Positions 45,470 through 55,544 of a stretch of 64,000 nucleotides of DNA are shown here, piece after piece (position 1 is the stretch's first letter; each line of letters opens with the position of its first letter). A model generated the notes under the pieces. It saw only the letters and a program-made list of their open reading frames with translations. It was not told the origin of the DNA and did not search any database. Source of the stretch: Morinoia aosen (Eukaryota; Arthropoda; Malacostraca; Amphipoda; Talitridae); assembly GCA_030386875.1 (NCBI GenBank), contig CM059559.1, positions 67,842,392 to 67,906,391 of the forward strand. Direction: 5' to 3'. Made by a program: the position numbers and the translations under genes.

Positions 45470-45605
45470 CATGCCGGCCCCATTCTACCGTCTGCTTGCA
45501 ATACTCACGCATCTGTAATACCATTCCAGCCCCGTTCTACCGTCTGCTTGCAATACTCATGCATCGGTAATACCATTCCAGCCCCATTCTCTCCTTTACT
45601 TGCAA
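45470..45605. repeat. Tandem repeat of about 60 bp, 2.3 copies
   Basis: CCCATTCTACCGTCTGCTTG with CAATACTCACGCATCTGTAA is repeated as CCCGTTCTACCGTCTGCTTG with CAATACTCATGCATCGGTAA, followed by a diverged third copy. Confidence 0.8.
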
Positions 45606-46047
45606 CACTCACGGTTTTGGAACAGGTTTTGCTTCATGCGCGGGGGTGGTGGTGTTCCTGGAGATATAAATACGATGTGAATTATGTTTCCCAATTAATG
45701 AAACATATGCAATTATCTGTTTATAAATTTAATTTGTAAACATTCTATTGCCTTGTTGGCTTCCTTGTCGCGGTTCACGCTCTGTGATTAGTAATGAAGC
45801 ATAAATTAATTCAGCTAAAGGTGGAATTATTTCGCATAAAGCAAAATTCCTACTCCCTGAGACCTAGATGCGGTTACACACAACCATTTTACGAAGTGTT
45901 TTAACCCAAAATTTGTTTCAATAACAATTTGACCCAAGGGGTTGTTCAGGGCTCAATATACTGATATTGTCCCCTATATTAATATTGTGTAATATTAGTT
46001 TAAGTGCGCAAAATATTAATATCGTACATGTTAACGTGCAGAATATA
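45606..46047. other. Intergenic
   Basis: No gene recognised. AATATTGT/AATATTAG words repeat at 45955-46030 directly before the transposon. Confidence 0.5.
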
Positions 46048-46213
46048 CAGGGTGTTTCAAAAATACACGGCATAATTTCAGGTATGTATTTCCCACATGT
46101 AGACAATCAAAATAGTTCATTACAACATATGTCCGGAAATGCTTCATTTCCGAGTTATGGCCTTCACAACATTGAAATTCACCGGAACGTTTTTCTTTCC
46201 GCAGGTCGTTGCC
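46048..46213 (+). repeat. Terminal inverted repeat of DD41D copy 2 (plus-strand left side)
   Basis: 166 bp, ending GCAGGTCGTTGCC. Pairs with about 47372-47536, which has small differences (a one-base deletion in the GTGAGACC region and AAAAACATACC for AAATACATACC). Confidence 0.92.
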
Positions 46214-46214
46214 A

Positions 46215-47282
46215 TTACAGAAGATGTTCAAAATGACCACCTCCTGCTTGAATACAGACCTCACATCGATGTCTCATTGACCTGCGAACACGATCCCACA
46301 CTCCAGGAATGTTGCGTATGTCCTCAGAGCGTGCCACAATTCGATTCCGAAGGGATTCCAAATCAGGCACCGGAGACGAATAAACCAATGATTTTAAATG
46401 GCCCCACAAGTAGAAATCGAGAGGGTTCAGATCAGGTGAGCGTGGAGGCCAAGCAATTGGGCCACCTCTACCTATCCATCGATCAGGAAATCTTCGATCC
46501 AAGTACCGGCGAGCCGTACGACTGAAGTGTGCAGGAGCGCCGTCATGCAAGAAGTGAGCGTGCTGACGATCGATCAGTGGAGTGTCGTCATAAACATCAG
46601 GTATGATGTTTTCCAGGAAGTTTGTGTACGCCTGCCCCGTAAGTCTGTTTACAAGTACATGGGGTCCAACTAACCGATCACCAATGATACCGGCCCACAT
46701 GTTGAGGGAGAACCGCACCTGGTGATGAGATACAACAGTTGCATTTGGGTTTTCATACGCCCATACATGCTGATTGTGGAGATTTGTTATGCCATCTCGT
46801 GTGAACTGTGCTTCATCTGTAAATAATACTAAGGCAGGAAAGTTCGGATTTGCAGCACATTGCTGCAAGAACCACTGACAGTACCTAACTCGTGCAGGGT
46901 AATCTGCTGGTGACAGCGCCTGTACACGTTGCAAATGGTAAGGATACAATTGATACTCTTTCAGCAGTCTCCAGACAGTCGTATGGGGAACATTCACTTG
47001 CAACGCTAACCTTCGTGTGCTGATAGAAGGAGTTCTGTTCACAATCTCCAGAATCTCCTCCTGTTCTTCTGGAGTTGTAGATCTTGGTCGTCCCCTTCCC
47101 AATCCAGGAGAGTCAAATTTTCCATACTCGCACAGACGCTGATGGAGACTTACAAATGTCTTCCGATCTGGACATTGTCGCTGTGGGTACCTCTCCTGGT
47201 ACAAACGACGAGCCAGCGCAGCATTGCCGTCTGCCTTACCGTAGATCAAGTGCATCTCTGCCAGCTCCTGATTTGTGTACAT
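46215..47282 (-). CDS. DD41D rosa-like transposase, intact (copy 2)
   Basis: A 355-residue protein identical to copy 1 except Thr instead of Ser at residue 161, five residues after the first catalytic Asp (FTDEAQF at D156; HDGAPAHF at D247; NPLDFYLWG at D289). The start is the ATG at 47282. The frame has no stop or shift, and the helix-turn-helix, GRGRPR linker and DDE domain are complete. The stop codon lies one base from the terminal repeat, leaving little 3' UTR. Two intact frames differing at one residue point to very recent mobility in this lineage. Confidence 0.95.
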   Translation of the reverse strand: MYTNQELAEMHLIYGKADGNAALARRLYQERYPQRQCPDRKTFVSLHQRLCEYGKFDSPGLGRGRPRSTTPEEQEEILEIVNRTPSISTRRLALQVNVPHTTVWRLLKEYQLYPYHLQRVQALSPADYPARVRYCQWFLQQCAANPNFPALVLFTDEAQFTRDGITNLHNQHVWAYENPNATVVSHHQVRFSLNMWAGIIGDRLVGPHVLVNRLTGQAYTNFLENIIPDVYDDTPLIDRQHAHFLHDGAPAHFSRTARRYLDRRFPDRWIGRGGPIAWPPRSPDLNPLDFYLWGHLKSLVYSSPVPDLESLRNRIVARSEDIRNIPGVWDRVRRSMRHRCEVCIQAGGGHFEHLL

Positions 47283-47371
47283 GACACACAGTCGAACGCC
47301 AAACACAACACTGAATTTAACCTTCGCATAGGAATGATCTGTCAGAGTGCCCTCTTAATGTGTCCTTTGAC

Positions 47372-47536
47372 GGCAACGACCTGCGGGAAGAAAAACGTTC
47401 CGGTGAATTTCAATGTTGTGAGACCATAACTCGGAAATGAAGCATTTCCGGACATATGTTGTAATGAACTATTTTGATTGTCTACATGTGGGAAAAACAT
47501 ACCTGAAATTATGCCGTGTATTTTTGAAACACCCTG
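47372..47536 (-). repeat. Terminal inverted repeat of DD41D copy 2 (plus-strand right side)
   Basis: About 165 bp; slightly diverged from its partner, consistent with the one-base-shorter element. Confidence 0.9.
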
Positions 47537-47744
47537 TAGATTGTCTAGTCCTCAATAAGTTATATTTTCTTCAAAGTATGCAGGGATCATTGTTCAAATT
47601 ATCTTATATGCAAATCATTGCTGTACAAATTTTGTCTATGCTGAAATAATACTTATAAACAAATCTTAAAAAACTCAATAAATGCAACAAACGTAAATAC
47701 TTAATAAACGTAAAACGTATTAAACGTAATACACAAAACGAACA

Positions 47745-48110
47745 TGATAAACGCAACACACACAGTAAACGTCAAAATCGCAACTGCGTAATAAACGAAA
47801 AAAGCATTATATACGCAACACACACAATAAAAAAACATGATAAACGCAACACACACGATAAAAAAACATGATAAACGCAACACACACAATAAAAAAGCAT
47901 GATAAACGCAACACACACAATAAAAAAACATTATATACGCAACACACACAACAATAAAACATGATAAACGCAACACACACAATAAAAATATGATAAACGT
48001 AACACACACAATAAAAAAAATGATAAACATAACACACATAATTTGAAAAACATGATAAACGCAACCCACACAACAAAAAAACATGATAAACGCAACACAC
48101 ACAATAAACT
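47745..48110. repeat. 31-bp minisatellite with variable spacing, about 12 copies
   Basis: Unit of the form CATGATAAACGCAACACACA plus CAATAAAAAAA; A-run lengths vary, so the period drifts between 28 and 33 bp. Confidence 0.88.
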
Positions 48111-48292
48111 TCACAGTCCTAACTAAGTCATAAATGTAAAGCACGCAAAATACTGTAATCATCCTTCTAACACCGTACGCAGATAGAACAAATTACGTAC
48201 TCTCCGTCCGTCCTGCTCTGCACGCCGCGCAGGTCGCTGGAGAGGCGGTCGCCTGCTGCCACGCCTCCGTAGCACAGCACCTGCGCAGTGGC

Positions 48293-48487
48293 CGTAACGT
48301 CTCTTCGTTTGTTTACTTACTACATGGCGTACACGACCCGTCATAAATGACGGGATTCGAGAGTTTCCTTGAATAAGTTTCAAGATCTGGATCACAAACA
48401 TATATATTCCTCCTAATAGTACCCGTAACGTCTCTTCGTTAATTTACTTACTAGTGTACACGACTCCTCAAAAATGACGGGATTTCA
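48293..48487. repeat. Direct repeat of about 65 bp, copies 131 bp apart
   Basis: GTAACGTCTCTTCGTTTGTT, TACACGACCC and AATGACGGGATT at 48293-48358 recur at 48424-48487 with GTAACGTCTCTTCGTTAATT, TACACGACTC and AATGACGGGATT. Confidence 0.8.
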
Positions 48488-48747
48488 GATTTTACACTTT
48501 GACAGGAACGTGCGCCACCGGTGGCCAAGGATGGGATTTTCATAATGCTGCTGGCCGGCCAGTAGTCACAAACTCAATTTTTATAAATATCTAATTAAAG
48601 CTAAAAGGAGACATGATCCAGTTAATGATTGGTGTATCAAAATTAATTGATACAGTTAACTTGAAATTTGAGTTGAATACTAAACTTCAGTTTTACCAAT
48701 TGCCGCCAGAGTGTTAAGGGGATCTAATATTTTTTATTCAATGTGCT
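48488..48747. other. Intergenic before SINE
   Basis: A weak match to the sequence at 10362-10446 (TACTAAACTT, AATTGCCG) is visible; no gene. Confidence 0.4.
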
Positions 48748-49045
48748 CGTCGTGCCGTGAGACTAGCGAACTTGCCTCCGTCCAGGCAGACCCTGGTTCG
48801 AGTCCCGGCGCTGGTGGCGATTTTCTCTGTTGGGTATAGGGGAAAAATTCCAAGCACAATACCCCACTCTACCCAGGTGTCTGAAATGGGTACCGGTCTT
48901 GACCGGGGGAAAGCGTAATGGCGTCCTGGCGTTAGTTATAAGGCATTTGAAAATCCAATGTACAAGGTGATGTGTATCAGGCTTGATTGGAAATAAAGCA
49001 TCCGTAGATGCCTTCATTATTATTATTATTATTATTAATAATACC
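48748..49045 (+). mobile_element. tRNA-derived SINE
   Basis: The head contains GGTTCGAGTCC at 48795-48805, an exact RNA polymerase III B box, preceded at the right distance by an A-box-like GTGAGACTAGCGAACTTG. A body of about 200 bp follows and ends in an (ATT)n tail, the usual plan of a tRNA-derived SINE copied in trans by a LINE. The parent tRNA is not identifiable by eye, and target-site duplications are not clear. Confidence 0.75.
48795..48805 (+). promoter_or_regulatory. Pol III B box of SINE
   Basis: GGTTCGAGTCC matches the consensus GGTTCGANTCC. Confidence 0.8.
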
Positions 49046-49079
49046 CTGGACTTCACCTGATATACAAAATTTTAACAAT

Positions 49080-49267
49080 TTCACTATTCACGTTTCTATT
49101 GCATCCAGTGGAACGAAAATGCACACAGATCAGTAAAATTGAATTCTTGAAACATTTGCTTTCATAAAATTTTTCGATTTTCGCAAAAGGAAAAAAGGTG
49201 TTGTGCAAATTTACAAAACTAGATAAATTAGCTCAAATCCCTACTCCTTCCGCAATTTTCAACTTAG
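49080..49267. repeat. Dispersed repeat R3, left part (interrupted by piggyBac-like element)
   Basis: AAAACTAGATAAATTAGCTC up to TTAG at 49267 matches 58570-58623, which continues uninterrupted into the sequence found here after 51286. Another part (ACGAAAATGCA, ATTGAATTCTT, TAAAATTTTTCGATTT) recurs at 51460-51550, so R3 is also locally repeated. Confidence 0.75.
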
Positions 49268-49282
49268 CCCTTTACGCCCGAG

Positions 49283-49300
49283 TGTGACGAATTCGTCACA
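49283..49300. repeat. 18-bp perfect palindrome, site 1
   Basis: TGTGACGAATTCGTCACA, three bases inside the left piggyBac-like terminus. Identical to 51135-51152. Confidence 0.9.
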
Positions 49301-49629
49301 CAACAAGTATGAGCTTCTCACGTAGTAAATTACAAACAGAGCTTCTTGCAAACGAATGTGAAGACGCAGGTACATGTTCTCTCCAGGCTGAGTAGTGTGT
49401 TGTGTTAGTTTTGCGCGCGCTACCTCAGTTGATGGACAAACTTCGCGCGTGGATGACGTGTGGTTCGCATCGCTCCTAGTGGCTTTATAAGAAACGTTAT
49501 GGATGAAATCTCAGGTGAGTTATATGCGTGTAAAAATTCCTGAATCTTAAGTAACGTCTGTGCAATACGTTTATCAAAGGAAAATGGGTTTTGAAGCGTT
49601 AGAAAGAAAAAAATATTGAATTACACCAG

Positions 49630-49647
49630 TGTGACGTTTTCGTCACA
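49630..49647. repeat. 18-bp near-palindrome, site 2
   Basis: TGTGACGTTTTCGTCACA keeps both 7-base arms of the other sites and differs only in the central four bases. Confidence 0.85.
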
Positions 49648-50539
49648 TCAGGGACACAAAGCACGTTTTGCTGATACCATGTTTGCATGGCAGCCGAAGA
49701 ATGCAGGCAAACCTAGCTCTTTTATAATGCCAGTACCGTCTTAGATGCTAGCCAAATTTAATATATATGTAATTAACTCCTTGTAAAAGATGAAAATATA
49801 ATTATAAATTACAATAAAATGAAATAATGCTATATATATTTATGAAAAAAGTGACAGAGTACTTCTGTTCATTTATGTAAATTGTCGTAATGTACTATTA
49901 TACGAGAGTTTGTTTCTTACTAGATTATTTTTCCCACCAAGATTATTCAATGGCAACGGGAACAACCGCGATAGAGAAGTTATTTTTTAGATTAGAGATG
50001 CAAGTGATAAAGTGAAGAATTAGATGAAGATGACGTGGTAGATCCCGTGTAATTGCCGAATCCGATAAGGACGAGGAAAAAGTTACGTTGCTAATCGGTG
50101 TTTAAAAAAATATTTGTAATTATTGCAGTCATAAAAATGTATTTCCTTGACGAATTGCCAATTTTCTATTCTAACTACATGTTCGATCAATGCGTTGTAT
50201 TTTATTTCAGATTTGAACACGGTAATTGACATCGACGATCCGTCAAGAATTATGGAAAATTCAGGAGTTGGGATTGAGATCACAGCATCTGCTTCTAGAT
50301 GAAGCAGACCACAACCGCGCACTCGTCGCCGCCAGTGGTCTACTCTTCATCAAGATTATAATACATCCTAAACGATGGCTCTGTTAGGACCTGACATAAT
50401 GGGTAACGAAGATATTCTTTTTTCCTTGCAAAATTCCAAGCAATTATCAGAGGATTTCACTGATCCAGTAATTCGAAAAACCAAAAATTGAGAGTAACCT
50501 CAACAAACCTCTGAATGTGACCAACAAAGAACTGACACA

Positions 50540-50749
50540 GTGGTTTGGGCTTGCATGTTACATCGTTTTGAGTCTATGAGCAAGACCACTATTGGAGAGC
50601 AATGTCCTGACATTGGGGCGGCCATTGCGCCCAGAATTGCTGAAGCGATGAACAATTGCAAGAGAAAGAACTGCATTGGAAGAACTGTTTACTATAAGAA
50701 ATATGATGTATGCCTTTGTCTCATTGCTAAATCAAACAGGTTTGAATAA
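50540..50749 (+). pseudogene. piggyBac-like transposase C-terminal relic
   Basis: The frame ends with KRKNCIGRTVYYKKYDVCLC then LIAKSNRFE, the layout of the cysteine-rich zinc-binding C-terminus of piggyBac transposases (Cys, GRT, YY, KK-DVCLCL), with the Cys of the KKCDV position replaced by Tyr. The frame is broken upstream: fragments at 50200-50500 (e.g. NEDILFSLQNSKQLSEDF) carry stops. The DDD catalytic core is not recognisable. Non-functional. Confidence 0.6.
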
Positions 50750-51134
50750 AATGTACCAATATTTGTTACTAAGTTCTTACCCAGTAGCGCAGCCAGGGAG
50801 AGGGGCCACTGGGACCATGGTCCCCGCACCACCCCCCCCCCTCGAAATTCTGAGTTGGGAGCCAGTTTCAGTTTGTCTTTTAAGTGAAACAATGAACAAA
50901 AATAAGAAGATTGCTCATAATTGATTTCTGCCGCACCCCCGAAATTATTCGCCGGGGATCCTACATTCACCCCCCCCCCCCCATCCCTCTTCTCCGAAAT
51001 TTTTTAGGCTGAGGATGTGTTTTGAGATCCACAGTAAATAAAGTGATGGCAACGTGTGAAAGAGATCTTAAATACTATTCAATAAAGAATCTGATGTTAT
51101 TACCTTGTATAACTTATACACCTTAGCTCGCGGA

Positions 51135-51152
51135 TGTGACGAATTCGTCACA
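51135..51152. repeat. 18-bp perfect palindrome, site 3
   Basis: TGTGACGAATTCGTCACA, 122 bp inside the right terminus; probable transposase or host-factor binding site. Confidence 0.9.
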
Positions 51153-51285
51153 AAAAATTATTTTTGTCAAAAAAATAATTTTGGGAGATTTAAATGCATA
51201 TTATGCTTCAAGTACACCTTTCTGTCATAAATAGAACAAAAATTATTTTTTTAGATGTTTGGAAAATAATTCAGGGCGTAAAGGG

Positions 51286-51604
51286 TTAGAAGCTTGATTT
51301 TGGTCACATTCGACGCGACAAGACTCTGGTACCTCGAAAATGAAGCGTTTTTATAAATTTCGAATTACAGAAAATTTACGATTTTCTTGTTCATTGAATT
51401 TCATAATATTCTTAATTTTCCAAATTTTAAGGTTTTTGCATTTCTATTGCAACTAGGTAAACGAAAATGCAGATCGATATATACAATTGAATTCTGAACC
51501 TATTTTCTTCTATAAAATTTTTCGATTTTTGAAATAGAAAAAAGTTATTGTGCGAACATATGTCACGAGAAAAGGTCCCTCCTCCTTACTAATTTACGTT
51601 AGTA
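51286..51604. repeat. Dispersed repeat R3, right part
   Basis: Begins TTAGAAGCTTGATTTTGGTC as at 58620-58639. From about 51437 the left part of R3 is repeated, ending with CTCCTTACTAATTTACGTTAG, a second version of the insertion-site sequence. Confidence 0.75.
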
Positions 51605-52499
51605 AGAAGATCAGGCTCTCGGAATTGAGGGGTTGGCTTCACCTCCATGAAATGCACAGACAACACAAAAAATTCATGGACAATAATTAACATTACAGTA
51701 CATATACTAAAAACAAAGCGTTACTCACCGATGATGGTTGACTCGACTTACATTAGCGCGTTTCTGTGCGCTATTTTGCCTCGGTGAGCTGTGTTGCTAG
51801 CGTTAACGGGGTTTTTAAGCTCCATTAAATGCTAAAGAAACTTTATGATGGAACACCCTGGTACAAAGCATTAACCGGAAATTACTGGAACTGTAAGCAA
51901 TACATATTGACAAACAATACTCTGCCTAATTGACCGGTCAATTTCTTCAAGTAAATTACACATCGTACACATATAATGAAATAATGCCTAACTGTCGGGT
52001 TGGCGCATTCCAACGGCACAATGGATGGCTGTTTGGCCTCGGCTCACTACTTCTCTCGCCCACGAGCGGCTTCAGTTCGATCCCTGTTTCATACACAGTG
52101 CATATACTGTCTTTGGACGTTTTCATGAAGAGGTCGTACTTGCAATCAATAGGAACAACCGCCCTCCTGTGGAGCAACAAAATTTTGACGATTACTTTGG
52201 TTTTACAATTTTCACATACATATATATGCACATATTCCACATTTAATTCAACTGCTCTAATTCTCTTTTACGTTACATGAACCCATCGTTTCCAGCGGTA
52301 TCTATCGTAACAAAAGAACGAGTCTCACCCGCCCTGACGACGCTACTAAAAATTTTCTTTTTTAAACGACCTCCACGATACGGAATCTTCTTCCCTCTGT
52401 AAAAGCAAAAATATAAACTTTTAATTTGTTGATTCAAGAAAAAATATATCTTAACAGGTTTCGCTTCTCACTTATTCTTCTGAGTATAACATTTTTAAG
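51605..52499. other. Intergenic
   Basis: No gene recognised. GCGCATTCCAACGG at 52003 has an inverted match (CCGTTGGAATGCGC) at 58378. Several overlapping small frames at 51930-52280 have no support. Confidence 0.45.
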
Positions 52500-52895
52500 A
52501 TCCCTACATACAAGGTCACGTGGAAGCCACATGGTTATGACATGGATTGTCCATGTTTGCCATATGGGTTCTGTCTGCCCATGCCATGTGGAAACCACAT
52601 GGACTTTTGGAAAGTGGCCCCACCTGGTACCCACATGGTTAGGACACGTGTCGAGGAAGTGGGTTCTACATGGAAACCACATGGTTACGACATGGATTGC
52701 AGATGTTTCACATTTGTGTTCTATCTGCCCATGCTATATGGAAACCACATGGACTTTTGGAAAGTGGCCCCACCTGGTACCCACATGGTTAGGACCCGTG
52801 TCGAGGATGTTGGAAACCACATGCCTCGTGGTTATCCCTCGCTTCTGCCAGCTAAGATCCATGTGGTAATTACGCATGGGTTCCATCTATGAATC
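52500..52895 (+). repeat. E-box-rich dispersed repeat R4, copy 1, with internal tandem
   Basis: Starts ATCCCTACATACAAGGTCAC and contains two tandem copies of about 150 bp (CCACATGGACTTTTGGAAAG in both). CCACATGG/CCATGTGG words are very frequent. Inverted relative of 57655-57885. Confidence 0.8.
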
Positions 52896-53570
52896 AAGCA
52901 GACTTACCATGAATTCTACTGACGTGTATAATACCCGTTTCCATGTGTTATCGAAGTTAGTTGATCGCTTCGTTGTGACGGTGCCGCTGCATTGTCATGT
53001 CTTGTAGGAGATTACCTGTTAGCAATCAAACGTGTAGAACACGTCCCCCCAAAATGCCATTCTCATCACGCACTAATCCTTGATTCCATATATGGTTATT
53101 TTATGAACACTCATGCAAATGTTTCGCGACTTGCTTTGCAGTAATTTATCAGAACTGTACAGAAATTAATTAGTGGCGAAAGGAATGGCATCTTAGTATT
53201 CATAGGGTTTCATGGCAGCCTCCACCACTCTTTGTGGCGTGTTTTAGTGACATATATACAAGTACTATACTCATATTTATGTCACAAGGCTGTTAATTCA
53301 TAAAATCGAACATGCATTGTGAATGAAACATCAACCGATGATCTCAGAGCAACTTGCATATTGAGATATTTTTTCAAGAGTGAAGAAAGTAGGCTAACAG
53401 CCAGGCTGAGATGCAGTGAATAATTCTATTATTCAAACATTTCCAATAATTTTCTTTTTACATATTACTTGTAATATGAGAAATTAAAAAATTAAATTCT
53501 ACTATAAATAAGGCTTTCAAAAAATAACAAAGACTATGTACCCGCTATGGCATAACTTACACCAAGCTAT
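52896..53570. other. Intergenic
   Basis: No gene or repeat partner recognised. Confidence 0.5.
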
Positions 53571-55544
53571 ACCGGGTATCCCACGAAAATATCCCCGACT
53601 TTTTGATTGATTTTATCTCCACAATAAATTAACACATTTGAAATGTCTTTTTTTTCACAGTGTAGCATATTTAGTATCTTCTTCGGATAATTTAATTTTT
53701 CGAAAATCGTTTTATAACCACTTAAGGAGAGCATGTCCAGTTTGGCTTCAAAAATTAAAAAATTAATAAAAAATACCTCTAGAGCGAAATAAGCTTGGAG
53801 GTCTTCACAACATGCGTAGAACTTTCGAATGAATGTCCAGAGCCCAAAAAATTTTAAGCTTGCACATACCCCCCACCCCCCACCCCTGAGGGGGAAATTG
53901 CTAAAAGGCATCATGCCGCAGCCGATACTGTACGTTGAGACGATTTTTTTTTTGTTCGATTCAAAATGAACTGGTCTACAATTGTTAGTTTCGTTTTTTT
54001 TTCATTTTGCTTCATAAAAAAATTTAAAAATTTTTCAAAAATTTTTCAAAAAGTGTTCAATTTTAGTTATTCCTTTGAATGACTATAAAAAATATCCAAT
54101 TAGCTGATCAACAAACAACTACGCAGGTTTATAGTGCTCACCTTGATCTTTACAATGATGGAAAGATCTCCTTCATAAGTAAAAAACTGTTGGAGAAAAA
54201 AATTCGCCCATCCAAGAAAAACTCATTGCGAGACAAAAGTGCTGAACTTTTTAATTTTTTTCTCAAACAGTGTTTTACTTATGAAGAAGATCTTTCCATC
54301 ATTGTAAAGATCAAGGTGAGCACTATAAACCTGCGTAGTTGTTTGTTGATCAGCTAATTGGATATTTTTTTATAGTCATTCAAAGGAATAACGAAAATTG
54401 AACACTTTTTTTCAAAATTTTTAAAGAAATTTTAAATTTTTTTATGAAGCAAAATGAAAACAAGCGAAACTAACAATTGTAGACCAGTTCATTTTGAATC
54501 GAACAAAAAAAACTAATCGTCTCTACTTACAGTATCGGCTGCGGCATGATGCCTTTTAGCAATTTCCCCCTCAGGGGGGGGGGGGGGGGAAGGGAGGTAT
54601 GTGCAAATTTAAAATTTTTTGGGCTCTGGACATTCATTCGAAAGTTCTAAGCATGTTGTGAAGACCTCCAAGCGTATTTCGCTCTAGAAGTGTTTTTTCT
54701 ATAATTTTTTAATTTTAGAAGCCAAAATGGACATGCTACCCTTAACAGTGATCGATTTCCTGGAAGAGTTATAAAAACTAATTGTTCGAAGGAAAGTTTT
54801 TAAAAACAACACTGTTGATCGTCTTTATTTCTCAATGCCTACTGTTAAAAATGATTTCACAATGATGTATCCTACATACCACCAAGTCTTTAAAGCGTCT
54901 GAGAGGTTATTTACTTACTTATTTTATCATTTAAAGACACTTAAAATGCAGCTCACTAACGATCAAAGAATTTTCAAGGTATTGGAATATGAAGAAAAGC
55001 AGTGAAAAAGTTAGAAGAAAATTTAATTTTTTCCTTAATTTTCTAGCAGTGAGAAACACAGTCTTCTTATATGGCAAGTTCCTTGCCAGGAATGTGTCAT
55101 TAAATGCTTTTTAACTATTTTTATATATTTCCATTGCTTCGTATTCATATACGATGGAAATTCATTGATAGTTAGTGAGCTGCATTTTAAGTGTCTTCAA
55201 ATGATGAAATAAGGAAGTAAATAACCTCTCTGAGTCTCAGAGGGCTTAAATACTTGGTGGTATGTAGGATGCACCATTGTGAAATCATTTTTAACAGTAG
55301 GCATTGAAAAATAAAGACGATCAACAGTGTTGTTTTTAAAACTTTTCCCTTGAAAAATTTATTTTTCTACCTCTCTCAGTAAATCGATCACTGTTAAATG
55401 GTTATTGAACGATTACCATAACTTAAATTTTCCGAAAAGGAAACAAAATTGACCACATTGTGAAAAAACGCAATTCAGGTATGTTAATATAAAGCGAAAT
55501 TTAGTCAAATAAAAATTCGGGGATATTTTTGTGAGACACCCGGT
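53571..55544. mobile_element. Foldback element with two palindromes, MULE-related
   Basis: The ends ACCGGGTATCCCACGAAAAT (53571) and its inverted partner ATATTTTTGTGAGACACCCG GT ending at 55544 define a 1,974-bp element. Inside is one palindrome with arms of about 470 bp (53730-54190 and 54268-54745, centre near 54229) and a second with arms of about 250 bp (54790-55060 and 55080-55350, centre near 55070). The first palindrome resembles the 3' region of the MULEs: AACAAAAAAA with TCGTCTCTAC, GCAATTTCCCCCTC, and the CATCATTGTAAAGATCAAGG block. No coding sequence. Probably a non-autonomous relative. Confidence 0.75.

Larger units (their letters stand above)
46048..47536 (-). mobile_element. Complete rosa-like DD41D mariner transposon, copy 2
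   Basis: A 1,489-bp element with terminal inverted repeats beginning CAGGGTGTTTCAAAAATACA, and TA duplications at 46046-46047 and 47537-47538. Near-identical to copy 1 at 1229-2718 but inverted. The flanking genomic sequences are unrelated, so these are independent insertions and not a segmental duplication. Confidence 0.95.
49268..51285 (+). mobile_element. Decayed piggyBac-like transposon with TTAG duplication
   Basis: A 2,018-bp element with the inverted ends CCCTTTACGCCC (49268-49279) and GGGCGTAAAGGG (51274-51285), flanked by TTAG at 49264-49267 and 51286-51289. A four-base TTAN duplication and CCC tips are piggyBac-like (canonical TTAA). The empty paralogous site at 58620-58623 has a single TTAG. 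The interior contains a transposase C-terminus relic, three copies of an 18-bp palindrome, and C-rich inserts. Confidence 0.75.

Noticed and set aside
46139..46525. Plus-strand frame opposite the DD41D transposase
   Set aside because: Antisense shadow of the transposase; the identical frame exists opposite copy 1.
48748..48830. Functional tRNA gene at the SINE head
   Set aside because: The B box is good but the A box and acceptor pairing are poor, and the SINE body with an ATT tail follows directly.
52426..52892. Two overlapping frames with HMETTW or CGNHMDFWK repeats
   Set aside because: Explained by the E-box-rich R4 repeat and its internal tandem.
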